Numbered from the stretch's first letter, positions 35,190 through 47,338 are shown. The stretch: DNA of 64,000 bases from Laccaria trichodermophora (GCA_018417955.1 JACTVC010000025.1:372001-436000), one strand, 5' to 3'. Numbers and translations are program-made. The notes: generated by a model from the sequence alone, not told the origin.

Positions 35190-36814
35190 TGTTGATTCTA
35201 ACGGCTCTTCAACAACTCAATCTGCAGGAAATTCTACACATAGACATGACTCGGAGTGTTTCCTACTTTGAAATCCTCGCAGACAATCACAGTACATATG
35301 AGTGGAAAGCTCTGGTGGGAACCCACTTATTCGGAAGGAGGCGGAGTCTTGTAGTATTCGACACGGCGTCGGCATGCTCGATTCCTCGAAGGTCCACAAG
35401 CGGTATGCACTGCACACCATGTCCTGGGCCATACAAAGTAGTAACTGACGCGGCATCGCCATGGTGTACCATCCTTCAAAGCTGTGCATCGTTAGCATTA
35501 TCCGACGTCGTCATATCGGACTTATGCCATACCTTAGAGGTGTTGATCCTCTCCAAGATTACTTTGCCTGTATCATCGGAGTACAGTTGAAATTTCGTGA
35601 GCTGATTTTCTTGTCAGTATATTGAACCTGACAAACTCAAGTGCCACAATAGGCACCTTACCTGATTGCTTAATTTGCTGAGGTCAATAGGTTGAGGTGC
35701 AGACGAAGATGCATTGAGAAATAGAGGACAACGCAGTTGGCTGGGATCGATTAGTTGGTGATCTGTCGAGGTATACATCCGTTAACACGATGAATTGGAC
35801 GCGCGAAGTGAGTAACCTTGGTAACCAGAGACGGCATATGCTTGAAGCATCACAGGAGGTTTACATGCAAAGACATGTTTACCAAAGGATCTGAATGGAA
35901 GATCACATTCATTAGACATGCCCAAGGGCGCCGAAGGAAAAGCACTGACGCAACGGAGTCCAGGTCCACCACAGGAGAGAAGACGTCAACTTCACTTGTG
36001 GGGTCAATCGAACCTTTTGATGAATCAATAAACCATTCCAAATCGGTGCTATGCCAGATTGATAGACGCACATAAAGCCAAGCGCAGCCGTGAACCCGTC
36101 ATGTTCGAAACGGCAATGGTACTCGTCTTACATGGCATTCGCAGTTCTTCAGACATGTCGTGCCCATCGTGCAAATTTTGTAAAATCGCCGCATATCCAG
36201 GCTAAACAAGCAACTTAGTAGTCTGGGGGAAGACCACCTCAGTAGTTACACACCTTCACAACTGCGTGTAAATCGCCTGGCTGCAGCGTACCGTCATCGA
36301 GCTCCTCAACAACACAAAAACCCGACCTGGAACCCAGCTGGAGTCAGCAATAGTTTAAATACATAACCGACAGAGGACTACGCTTACCGGCTACTCCAGA
36401 ATAGTTCGTTCTGCGTTGTGGCTATCATGTACGCCGGTCAGCTGGAAATTGACATTAAGAGCGAATGTGAACGAACTCGTTTGTTCAAAGTGAAGAGTCT
36501 GAGAGAAAAACAAGATAAGAGAACGTAGCTAGATGAGAATCAATTATCGGTACCTTCCACACGATAGCAGGCCAAAGCTTGTCGGAGTCGGCAGTGGGAG
36601 GGGTAAGGGTGAATATGATCTGAAAACGAGAATGAATCTGTATCAGCGTATCATTGGAGCATGAAATTCATACATCGATAGGTATTTTCAGCGTCTTGGG
36701 TGCAACATCAGCACTCGTGTAGATCATCAGGCGTTTCCGTAATAGTGGGGTTTCCAGCTGATGTTCAGGTTCAGGAGGGTGGTTGTCTTTGGTGTGTTGG
36801 CTAGATATTTCCAT
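35190..36814 (-). CDS. Unrecognised gene linked to the NACHT gene, copy 1
   Basis: Function unknown. The reading frame begins at ATG 36814, 88 nt inside the 3' end of the NACHT frame but in another frame (MEISSQHTKDNHPPEPEHQ). It continues over introns as IIFTLTPPTADSDKLWPAIV-WK and TLHFEQTSSFTFALNVNFQL. Further exon-like blocks conserved in both copies are SRSGFCVVEELDDGTLQPGD, GYAAILQNLHDGHDMSEELR, WFIDSSKGSIDPTSEVDVFS, HVFACKPPVMLQAYAVSGYQ and LIDPSQLRCPLFLNASSSAP. I could not join the third block to the fourth without a stop, so it may be two genes. Conservation in copy 2 is the main support for coding. Confidence 0.45.
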
Positions 36815-39250
36815 ACGTCAAACAATATTTCTGCTAAACATGAAATTGCTGACCTTTCAGATCCAACATTGAGACCCTTCTTTCTTGCAACAAGTGTATT
36901 GGCATTTGATAGGAACTCTTTCCATTTCCCTCGGTCTAGGAGTGGGCCCAGCTCATCCAGTTCAGTTCCAGCCTCGATGGAAACTCCAATATTGTATACG
37001 TCCTCAACGGAACAGTCGAGAGCCCAATTGTTGACGCCGCAGTGTTTGATGTCGAACTTATGAGCCCCAGGAAACATGGCATGGAATCGAAGGGTTTCTA
37101 ATGATTTGCGGATTCGTTGGATTCGGTCGGAGAGTTCCTTCGCATATGAAACAAAAATTAGAATGAACATCCATAATGATAACGGGGTACCGACCATGTC
37201 TGCATCTTCTAACCTCGACAGTTGATGTTCGAGCCCTTGCCATGTGACGGGTTGGTATCCCAACGCCCGCGTTACAGGCCAATTCAAGGTCCCGTCGCCC
37301 AAGCGGTCCAGGAAGTATAGGAACAGGCTTTCATGACGTTCCCCAAAGTACACCCTTGTGAGTTCTATGATGCCTCGACAAGTGAGTTGGACGTCAAAGA
37401 GGTGACGATGCCAATTTTCCCAGGCGTATTTTGTGCTGAGCTGGAAATAATTGACTCGATCAGGTTCGATTTCGATCGATCCATTTTGGCTCTCCGCGAT
37501 GATCAGCTCAACACAATCATAGAAGAGGGAGAGATGCTGCTTTGTAGGATCGATCCAGTAATTGTTGTTGCGATCAAAGTTGAAGTTATCGGAGCGGTTT
37601 CTGTCAATTAGGAAATGGCGCAGCGACGAATGGCAAAAGGTAATATTCTCGTGATCGGTTTGTGGTATCTGAAGGATTGATCTGCAACCTCGAAGTAATC
37701 GACGAGCGTCGGTTGCGCTATGGAGCCTAAGGAGCAATACCAGAGAACCCAAAGGGAGCTCGTCGTAGAGGAAGCATATCACGCCCAACAGCCGGTGAAA
37801 TTCGGGATTGTAAAACTCTGGTGCATTCCGCAAAACCTGTCGAAAAAAAATATCAAGGCCATCATATTGCTGCAGTGCGCGCCTTAGCCTCGACTGCAGA
37901 TCTCCCCCCTGGTTGCAATCACCTACGAACTTGACGAGGCTCCAAGCGTAAACGAATAGGCCCTCCGACCTTCTCACCAATAAATCAAAATCCCGTGGGG
38001 ATGGCCAATCCTCCAACTTCCGCGATCCACGATAGATTAGATGCTTAGTCCTCAAGACTTTGAACTCTTCTTCAAAGAAAATTTCGATATCTTTGTGAGC
38101 CGGAAAGTCTGTTAGGTTTAGTGGATAAACTCTCTTCGGATAACAGTTGAATTCTCCCAAAACTTCTTCTTCTGGTCGGCTCGTAACGAAGAATCGGATT
38201 GGTGGAGGTGACTCGCAATACTTGTCGGCGAGAATTTTGATAAACATTTGCAATGGACCATGACATTCGTTGATTGCGTCAATGACCACAATCATAGGAG
38301 GGGGATAAAGAAAGGCTTCGAGATGCGTTTGAATGGCCATTTGAATACTTGGAAGTGCGGCCACGGTGGACGCTGCCGTGAGGACCATGAAAATGAAGCA
38401 AATTGCTCCGCGACAATCAGTGGATGAAGGGAATATAATGCAGACAATGAGCGTGATTAACACTTCGAAAAACGCCTGTGCAAAAAAGAGGGCTGCCCAG
38501 ACTTTCAAAAAATTGCGAGTAACAGCCCTACCAATTTGGCGGCGCCTAGAAGGACCAACAAGGAGGCTGTGAAATTGAGTTTCCAGAGATTTGGAGAGGA
38601 TAGTAGGGTCGGCATTGAGGACTTGAATGACTTTTTTTAAAATGATGGGATGGGATAGAGAATTTTGGTATGCAATGGTGGGGACGATTCTGTGGAGAGA
38701 TCGACGCTCTTGATTATGACTTGGATCTCCAGAAAAAAAGAAGGTCCCTGCCAAACGGTTTTCCTTGTCATACTTCCCCGCTACGGTAGTTGCGAGTGTA
38801 GTCTTTCCCGAACCAAGGGGTCCATAGAGCAAGCATACCGTGCTGTCACTGCATGAATCTGCCCAAGTGTAAATGTGATCTAAAACTTCTTGGCAAGTTC
38901 CAGGTAAGCAAACAGCCTCTGATACGCGTTCCGAGGAATTGTACGAAGCGGTGACAACGGCTTTTCTCGATAGGATTTCGAACCCTCTTGCTGAAGAGTG
39001 AAGTGATCAGGACAGAACTCTTGATGAATCGGTGTATGTATGAAATCTATACGCACCGTCTTTCTGGACAGTGCGATTGTCGATTTGTGAAAAATCTGGC
39101 AGGTTCCAGGGTCAGTGATCATGCCGACTGGTATAATCTTGACTTACGTGTACTATTGTCCACGTAGAAGTTGTCATTGTGTGAATGAAGGCTCGTCTGG
39201 ATGCTTGTGGTAGGCATCGGTAGACATGTACACTCGGAATGGATGGGTCG
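35219..39250 (-). repeat. NLR cassette, copy 1 of a direct segmental duplication
   Basis: Matches about 59888-63900 in the same orientation over its whole length, including intergenic and intron sequence. It starts right next to the outer edge of inverted arm A. Confidence 0.85.
36727..39217 (-). CDS. NACHT-domain NLR-like protein with TM hairpin, copy 1
   Basis: STAND NTPase of the NACHT class. Exons 39217-39148, 39095-39057, 38990-37195 and 37137-36727 sum to 2316 nt (771 residues). The second intron (38991-39056) removes an apparent in-frame TGA. The N-terminus reads MPTTSIQTSLHSHNDN, then ARGFEILSRKAVVTASYNSS and HIYTWADS. Walker A is LLYGPLGSGKTT, Walker B is MIVVIDAINEC, and the sensor strand is FFVTSRPEEEV. 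Between Walker A and B lies an unusual insert of about 100 residues with two hydrophobic helices (FFEVLITLIVCIIF and AICFIFMVLTAASTVAAL). No TPR, WD40 or ankyrin repeats follow. The C-terminal end is uncertain: copy 2 stops 44 codons earlier. Confidence 0.78.
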
Positions 39251-41058
39251 TGTATCGAAAAAGAGCCTTGAAAGCTGGTTATTTATAAACTGATTTGATG
39301 GCGTTATGTTCATTTGGCTATATCGACAAGCAAGGGGTGTCAGACCCACCGATCGCGGGGGACCCCCAAATTGGGAAGCCCACGTAAGCAAGGCAAACTG
39401 AAGAGCTTACTATCCGCTCTCCAAATCGCACACTGCCTTGGGTTTAGGACCCTGGTAATTATAGATGTGAAGTTTGGAGGAGGTGGAGGCTAGGGGTGCG
39501 ACAGAAAGTTGGGAAGTCCAGGTTGATAGACGGCCCCATTTTATAGAAACTCGGTATATTAGAGCCCGGCGGGGGACCTTACACTGATGAGGGTGCCGAT
39601 GTCTCGAGGGTTGTTACAAAAAGAATGGTGAAGTTTAGTTTAACCACGATTCCCTGGACAAGTTGAGGGAGGATCGGGCAAGCCGTCGATCTTCATAGCA
39701 GTTCTTGAGGACCGGGTGAAATTAAAAGCCTCAAGGTAGGGTCAGGGTAAAATGGAGGCTCATGTCTTATGTCTGGAGGTGAACTTGAAAAAAAAAAACT
39801 TTTTTTCAAGTACAGTCATCCACCGGCATGTGTTACACCACCACTGAATGTTACACTTTTGCTCCTTGAATAACTTTTGCAATATTCAACATACTCCCTT
39901 GAAACAAATTTTATCTGGAGCTCCTATATATGGTATCTCCTCACATCAAGTTTTGCTTGTGCAGGATGAGCATCAAATATGTAGTGATTTGTTCAAAATG
40001 GGGTACTTAGCAGAAAACCTCCCACCACTGAATGTTACACCAGTATTTTCAGAATTACTCAACAGAAACAAACCTGAGAGCTCCGAAATTTGGAGGACAC
40101 AAAGAATGTACATCACCAAGATTGAATGTACAATTTTTAGGTGAAAATGTATCCCCATCATGTTTTAAGTGAACTTTCAATTTTTGATGTAACAACCCAT
40201 GACCTCAGGCAATTAGCAGAGGTCATACTACGTCATAACCCCTTTACCACATGCCCACTTAGAAGTGAGAACATTATTCTCATGATATGTAGCTCGTCAT
40301 CAAGCGACATCTAGACAATATCAAATGACATTTTACAAGTAGCATCTACATCCAAATTAATTCACGTAAATCCTGATATATTTCTGTACAGTATACTGTA
40401 TAATACACATGCATGTACAAAAGATATGATGAGCAGCTACGATATTGGTGAGGGGAATGTGTTTGAAGGGTGGATGTTGTATTTTTCGCGCCGTGGGATG
40501 CACCTGTGCATCAATTATGCGTGCACACGCGGTTTGATAGGCGGCTACGTTGTTGGCGATGGAAATGCGATCGAGGGGCGAGAGTGACAGTAGTACCCAC
40601 ACCGTTTGCGATGGGGATGGAGCCAAATGGTCTGGGTGATTGGCATGAGCATGCATGCTCATCCGACGTGCTCATGACAAGTGACGGGCACACGTCGAGC
40701 AGCACGTTAGCTGATGGTGATAGGTATAGAGTGGTTGGTGCATGAAATGGGCCAGAGCGCCATCAGTAAGTCCTGCAGAAATAAAAACAGATATTAGAAG
40801 ACAATGGACGTGAGGAAGGGAGGCTTTCCTGCTTTCTTCAGGTAGGCTATGCACCTGAATAACCCAAAAAAACCGTTTTATCGACGCGCAACCGACTCTG
40901 CTCGTGTCCACTCAACCAATGTCCAAAAACTTGTCCTTCTCGTGTGTCGATGCGTCGAAATCTGGAATCTTGATGCGAAGAGATCTTGGCGGCGGTCGTC
41001 TCGTGGCCTGGCGAGTGGGAAGTCGAGCTAGCTATGTGTAGGGAGCATAAAAAGCAGG

Positions 41059-41096
41059 CAAAACACGGGCAGTATCCAGATACTGCCCGTGTTTTG
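41059..41096. repeat. Perfect 18-bp inverted repeat, 2-nt loop
   Basis: CAAAACACGGGCAGTATC is followed by CA and then its exact reverse complement. Any transcript would form an 18-bp hairpin. Confidence 0.95.
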
Positions 41097-41110
41097 AGAG
41101 AGCGTCGAAG

Positions 41111-41134
41111 AGCGTTGAAGAGCTCTTCAACGCT
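41111..41134. repeat. Perfect 24-bp palindrome
   Basis: AGCGTTGAAGAG joined directly to its reverse complement CTCTTCAACGCT, 14 bp beyond the previous hairpin. Confidence 0.95.
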
Positions 41135-41362
41135 CAACGTGACGTTACATGTGACATTTTCCTTAAAGGGTACATCCGCATTTGTACATAGTTATGTCCT
41201 ATATATGGACATAAGCCACCTCCAGACACCGCACATGAGCCAAAATGGAGTGTAGTTAAGGGCCATGGCGGTTGTGTTGACGATGTGTTCCTGATTTCTT
41301 AAAGGGGAAATACTTATCACCACCCAAAAAGCAATTCTGTCAGCTTAACTTTCCGTTTCAAT

Positions 41363-42789
41363 GGGTGACTTCCCGTAACACAAATTCGCTAGATTTAAAT
41401 AAATCGACGAGATCTAGGGTCTTTTGCCGGGATGCCGAGTCTTGTAAGGGTTCAACTTTGATGGAGGCCCTGGTTGGCACCCAGTTATAAACCTTAATCT
41501 ATTCAGAGGGTACAGACCCCTCGAATAGATTTCAAATGCTGGAATCAACCCTGCCATCATGACACCTTTCCTTCCTGGGTACGTTTTCTTCCCACCTGGC
41601 TTAGTCAGCTCTGCCTCATCCCTCTCTACTCTCCTACGGCTGAGGGCAGTCTGCTCTCTCATTATAATTTGAAGCCATTACGGAGTTTATTGGGTGACTT
41701 CCCGTAACACAAATTCGCTAGATTTAAATAAATCGACGAGATCTAGGGTCTTTTGCCGGGATGCCGAGTCTTGTAAGGGTTCAACTTTGATGTAGGCCCT
41801 GGTTGGCACCCAGTTATAAACCTTAATCTATTCAGAGGGTACAGACCCCTCGAATAGATTTCAAACGCTGGAATCAACCCTGCCATCATGACACCTTTCC
41901 TTCCTGGGTACGTTTTCTTCCCACCTGGCTTAGTCAGCTCTGCCTCATCCCTCTCTACTCTCCTATGGCTGAGGGCAGTCTGCTCTCTCGTTATAATTTG
42001 AAGCCATTACAGAGTTTATTAGCAGTGCCAACGTCCTATGGCTCCAAAATATCCTCTCCGAAGCTGTTTTTCCTTCCACAAACAATCTTCTCAGCACATA
42101 ACTCACAGAACCACAGCATGTTCAGCTCAAGTTGACATTTTCTCAGCTTTATTCATTATGTGTCCTACTTTCTGGCTGATATGATTGAGCATCAACTATA
42201 ATACACCCATTCATGGCCCTGTGTGTCCTCAAAACAGCTCAGATGAGAGGGAAGTAAGTTTATTCAAGTCAAGTGAATAAATCTAATCAGTTGGCGTTAC
42301 GGTTTATTCGCTTGATTAAATCGCAAGCCAGGGCACCCATTTCAAACTCCGATAAGGGTCAGATTTATTCGTTTATACAGATTTATGTTACGGGAAGTCA
42401 CCCATTAGCAGTGCCAACGTCCTATGGCTCCAAAATATCCTCTCTGAAGCTGTTTTTCCTTCCACAAACAATCTTCTCAGCACATAACTCACAGAACCAC
42501 AGCATGTTAAGCTCAAGTTGACATTTTCTCGGCTTTATTCATTATGTGTCCTACTTTCTGGCTGATATGATTGAGCATCAACTATAATACACCCATTCAT
42601 GGGCCTGTGTCTCCTCATAACAGCTCAGATGAGAGGGAAGTAAGTTTATTCAAGTCAAGTGAATAAATCTAATCAGTTGGCGTTACGGTTTATTCGCTTG
42701 ATTAAATCGCAAGCCAGGGCACCCATTTCAAACTCCGATAAGGGTCAGATTTATTCGTTTATACAGATTTATGTTACGGGAAGTCACCC
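41363..42789. mobile_element. Outer 712-bp TIR element, split by a copy of itself
   Basis: Ends are GGGTGACTTCCCGTAACA and its reverse complement. The target duplication AAT is present at 41360-41362 and 42790-42792. Its own sequence is 41363-41691 plus 42407-42789, 712 bp in total. It codes nothing recognisable, so it is a non-autonomous TIR element. A 3-bp A/T target duplication points to the PIF/Harbinger neighbourhood of families, but the usual TWA is not seen, so the superfamily is open. Confidence 0.88.
41692..42403. mobile_element. Inner 712-bp TIR element nested in the outer copy
   Basis: Same ends and same length as the outer element. Target duplication ATT at 41689-41691 and 42404-42406. 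The two copies differ at only a few bases by eye, so both are young. Confidence 0.9.
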
Positions 42790-42929
42790 AATGATTGTTC
42801 TATCAATGTTTTGAAATCCTATTTCAGGATTTATCGATCTGACAGAACCCTCCTCTGTTCCAGAGTCGGGGATCAGCCAAGCTCCCAAATCGGGAGCTTT
42901 GCATTTCAACTCGTACCACCATGACCACC

Positions 42930-45900
42930 TCCAGTGCTTTGCGCTGTACGGTCTAAGCAAGTATTGAAAATTGGGACGTGCGATCTCAAGAATATCTGCC
43001 TTCAGTCGACGGGGTGCGCGTCGTGAACTTAGCAACCAGACGTGCAATCTCAAAAATATCTATTCTCAGTCGTCCACGAAGGACGGCGTGTGCGTCGTGG
43101 TACAGTCTAATTGGAACGTGCGATCTCAACGTATCTGCCATCGTGTGCGTCGTGTGTGGCAACCCAACTTAGCAACGAGCACCTAATCGGAATTGCAATT
43201 ACAAACTTTCACGACATTTCGCGATGAGCTCAAAGCTTTCGTACAACGGTCAACCCCTCTGAATCTTCTACGCGTTTTTCGCGATCAACGACGTGCTCCT
43301 CGACATTACGACCTTCAGTGTCCACGTCAAGCGTCACTAAACCACGAGCAGATTCCAATGCCTCACTCATGAGCGAAGACGCGACTGTCCGTCCTAGCGC
43401 AAAGCAGAGCAATGCAGGGCGCTCGCCAAATGCAACTCCAGTCCCTGTACCATCGATTGCAGCGAAAAGCATGTCCACCTCCAATCCTTCATTAGCTGGA
43501 AAAACCCGCAGGACCTCTGTGCCAACTCCAGGACAAAACTTCCCTCGATTCGATCCCTCAAAATCAACCTCTGCAAACAACGCCACGCCAGCAACCCCTT
43601 CTCCCCCCATTCGTTCTCCCACCAAGTTGAAAACACAGTGACGGGTTCAGTCCGTACCGCCCGTTCGACCTCACTGTACATGACCTCGCCACCCACACAA
43701 CCACTCATGAAAGCCATCCAGCTCGAAGGCTCTGCATCTCCAGCCCGCTCTCCTCGCACGCGTATCACCTCTATGACAGGTACCCCATCACCCCGCCGAA
43801 CAACTATGCCAAGCACACCTTCCAGCGGCTCCATCTCAAAATCCACGGCTACAACTTCCCCATCCATCAATCTCATCTCGCCGAGTCCCAAAGCCAAGGG
43901 AAAACCTCTGCTATCATTAACTCCACATGGTACCCCTCCAAAAGCGCTGAAAAGCAACCACGTCACGCCCTCCAAGCCCAAGGTCACTCCAAAGAGGGGA
44001 ACTCCACGAAGCGTGTGAGCGGGGAGTTACGGTTCGCAGCACCCTGCATTATTGGACGAAAGTCTTGCGTTGATGGAATCTCGTGGAAAGGTTTTCAGTG
44101 GCGGGACCACTGGTACTGGTACAGCCGTCGCTACTGACGATGGGTATGCGTTTTGGGACGGGGATGACATGACCATGGAGATGGTTACGGATTTGGATGA
44201 TGGGAATGTCGATGAGGAGGTGAGCCTTCTCGGCTGATTACTTTTGCTGCGATTCTAACAAAGTATTTGCTTAGATGGAAACGGCCCTCTCAGACATTAT
44301 GGCCATGCACACCCGCAAAATCCTGCACTACAAACGCCTGTTAGAGCGTGCGCAGGCGTCGACGGCTGCTCAGCTGCACGCTCTTCAAGCTGAGGTTCGC
44401 GTGCTTCGTCATTCGCCTGGTGAAGCTGTCGTTCATACGAGCCATCAACTGCTGGATACGATGTGTGTTTGTGGTGGAAAGAAGAAGAGTGGGTATTGGA
44501 GTGGGTATCGTGATGACTTTGATGATGAGGATGGGGATGGGGATGTTGACCTTGCTAGAGCGTTGCGAGGCGATGGGAAGAGTTCTTTCAATGAGACTGA
44601 GGTGAGGAAAGCCCTGCGAGGGCTGGGAAGGGAAGGTCGTATGAGATTGTGGGTCTTTCTCGCCTTTACATGATCCGTCTTCTCACTTCATTGTTTTCAT
44701 AGGATTGCGATTATTCTAGATTGTACTTTGTTCTACTTATTTGTCTCAACTAAGGTTGACCTTCTGTTTCTACAGCATGTCTTCCTGGCGATATCGCCCT
44801 TCAAATCCTCCTCCTGGAGAAATATGCAAAATCAACATTCGACGTTCTGGGTAGTTTCGCTCCAGACCTTGCGTTCCGCGTTCTTAAATATCTGACTGTC
44901 AAAGAGCTTATCGCCCTCGAACCCGTTCGTCTTGATCCTTCTTTTGATCTGCTAAACTGACGTTGTTCGCCGCAGGTATCGAAAAAATGGCAAACGATGG
45001 TCCATCATCCGGCGTTGTGGCGCTACCACTGTCTGCGAATTACCGCAACAGATCCTACGCCCGTCACCCCTCCCACAACACCTGAAGGATGGTAAGCTCA
45101 TGCAGTACCTATATTGCCACAAATCTAAATCTAACCTTCAAATAGGGCACCTCTGTATCGATCCCTCCATCATCGCGAATCCAACTTCCACAATGGCCTC
45201 CCACAATCCGTCAGGTTCCTCAACGGACACACCAACTTTTGCACGACCCTGCTTTTGAGGGGCAAGCGGCTTATCAGTGGGAGTTATGATGAGACGATTA
45301 GGTTTTGGGATATAGAGACGGGTGAAATGAAGAAGTGTTTGCAGGTGAAGAAGCCTGTGAGTTGTGTTGACTTTTTGGCTGAGGAAGGTTTGTTGGATTG
45401 TTTTGTGAACCCCTTTTGATCGCTGAGTTTCCTTCCCCCTGTAGAGGTGTTTGTTGTTGGTTTCCATGATGTTGGGTATGTTGGATGTACTCCCTTTGAT
45501 GCTCGATCTTTTCACTGACATTTACTGCGTTAGGCGTGTGCACTTGTTCTCCTCTGTTACTTTTACGCCCCTCCAACAACTTGCCGGCCATCTTAATGGT
45601 ATTCGGGCTGTGGCTCTCTTCGAAGAACCTCGTTTCTGCTGGGGCTGACAAGGCTCTTGTGTGCTGGGACTGGCGCGCAGGGACGAAGATCGTACGGTTT
45701 GGGCAACAGACTACGATTGCTATTGGGGTACAGATCATCGCAGGCGATGGTGGTGGCGGGGTTGGAGAGGAGGGGGAGAGGGTGGTTGGTGTGACTATTG
45801 ATGGAATTGTGAGGGTGTTCTCGATCAGTTTGTGTTCTTCTAGTTTCGTTTTTTGCGCTTGAGGGCTAATTTGATGGTTGCAGAGAGACGAGAGATGATT

Positions 45901-47262
45901 TCGCAGTTCAAGCTCTCAGAGCTGGGGGCGGGTGATCCGGTGTTGAATGCTAAATTGTTCAATGTTGGGGCTGCTCCTAACAATATGCTTCAGTAAGGAA
46001 GGCTTTTCTTCCTATCGTGGACGTACGTTGATCTTGTCACAGGTGGTTTGCTGCAAAGGGCACGCAGATGACGGTGAGTGTGCTGTTAGTACACTCTGAC
46101 TAAACCCCACTAACAACATTCAAGTGTGCGACTAAATCAGTCATTTTGCATCTCCAATGGCAAGAAGCGGACGAGAAATTCATCGTAGCACAATCGCTGA
46201 CGGCACAATCTCCCGTCTCCTTTACCACGAGCCAAGGTCCTACCCAGGCTCGCAAACGCACTGGATCCGTGCTCGACAAGTCTACGTCGTCACTCTCAAC
46301 ACCACGTCGCAGAATCTCTCTTATCGTACCCTCTCCAATCAATAGCTCGATCAACAAGGGACGTCTGAGCGTCAGTGGTTCCCGTACCCCAACCACCCCA
46401 CTCAGTCCTTCGCCAAGGAACAGTACACCCGCGCCTGGGTCCTTCCCAATCCGGTTTGGCCGTGCAGCCATTCTGACTGCGCCTCCCAAGTTGATTGCGG
46501 TCGTTGAGACGCCGGATGTTGCGGTTGGGGCTGTGGATCCGAGGAAGAGACGTGTGGTTACTGCTACGCGATTTAGTTCGAGGGCGGGTGCTGATCGGAG
46601 GGTAAAATTTCGTCCCACCTTTCTTTTCGAGCTTACACCTATCTATGTCTTCAGATATTCATGTCTACGCATGAAGACCAAGAACATCCGTTAGTGCCCC
46701 GAAATGATGAAGACAACGATGACGATGACGATGCGGATCTGAACTTCATCGTGCCCGCGGAGAAGACACCGACACCGTCTGTCGACATTGACACCAATAT
46801 TACGCCGTTAACGGGTGCCTGGTCAGCTGTTGCCGGGGGCGAGGGGGGCAAGTCGATCCACACGACGAAAGGCATCTTGGGCCAACTACCCGCTAAATTT
46901 GCGGGTCTCGCGACTCCGGAGAAGAACCCCATGTCGATGCAGCTGAGCCATGAGGAAGTTGTTGTTGGGTGTGCGGATGGGACTATCTAGTACGTTCTGT
47001 TGGAGCTTGAGGTGGAAGAGTTTGCTAACTAACGGATTTTTCTTGTAGCGTGATGAAGTTTGTTGGGTATCAATTTCAGAAGGAGCGTGTGCTTGCACCG
47101 GATTGGGATGAGGTTTTGGAGGATGAGGGTGATGAGAGTGCTGAATAAATTTATCAGGCTGGATATGGAATGTTTATACCTAGATTTTACAAGGATGGAA
47201 TTTGTGGAAGAACTATGATGTTTTGCTGAATCCCACTATAATGCACACCTAAGTAATTGTAC
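42930..47262 (+). repeat. Arm B of large inverted duplication
   Basis: Inverse copy of 30730-35160 with similar length, containing the promoter blocks, the whole F-box/WD40 locus and its 3' flank. The match ends near 47262, after CACACCTAAGTAATTGT. Confidence 0.85.
43224..47148 (+). pseudogene. Decayed F-box/WD40 copy
   Basis: Same exon order as the gene at 30838-34809 in opposite orientation, but broken. A 7-bp insertion (GGTCAAC, about 43247-43253) shifts the frame six codons after the ATG. A 4-bp deletion near 43636 breaks the Ser/Pro-rich exon, and a 2-bp deletion near 45614 breaks the WD40 blade before the SSKNL block. The last exon keeps [20 protein letters not shown] and ends at 47146-47148. 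Intron positions are conserved, so it arose by DNA duplication, not retroposition. Confidence 0.85.
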
Positions 47263-47277
47263 TCTAGTCTCTCGTAG

Positions 47278-47338
47278 ACAGACCACGATACAAGTGAATT
47301 TTGTGGATTTGTACGGTTCACGTGTATGTGGTCTGTTT
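47278..47338. repeat. Imperfect inverted repeat, arms about 20 bp
   Basis: ACAGACCACGATACAAGTGA and, inverted, ACAGACCACATACACGTGAA, with a loop of about 20 nt. Lies between arm B and the TIR unit at 47372. Confidence 0.75.

Larger units (their letters stand above)
39251..41362. other. Intergenic region inside the inverted-repeat spacer
   Basis: No supported gene. A CCACCACTGAATGTTACAC motif occurs twice (about 39838 and 40019). Two perfect hairpin sequences lie at 41059-41096 and 41111-41134. Open frames on both strands at 40470-41137 have no family motif. Confidence 0.5.

Noticed and set aside
38991..39056. In-frame TGA in the N-terminal part of NACHT copy 1
   Set aside because: It lies in a 66-nt GT-AG intron whose removal joins QKD to ARGFEIL in frame; copy 2 has the matching 52-nt intron.
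40470..41137. Overlapping open frames on both strands
   Set aside because: No protein family pattern; the region contains perfect hairpins instead of codon structure.
41414..42521. Open frames of about 82 residues inside the nested TIR elements
   Set aside because: No transposase motif, low complexity, and the two frames are on opposite strands without splice signals.
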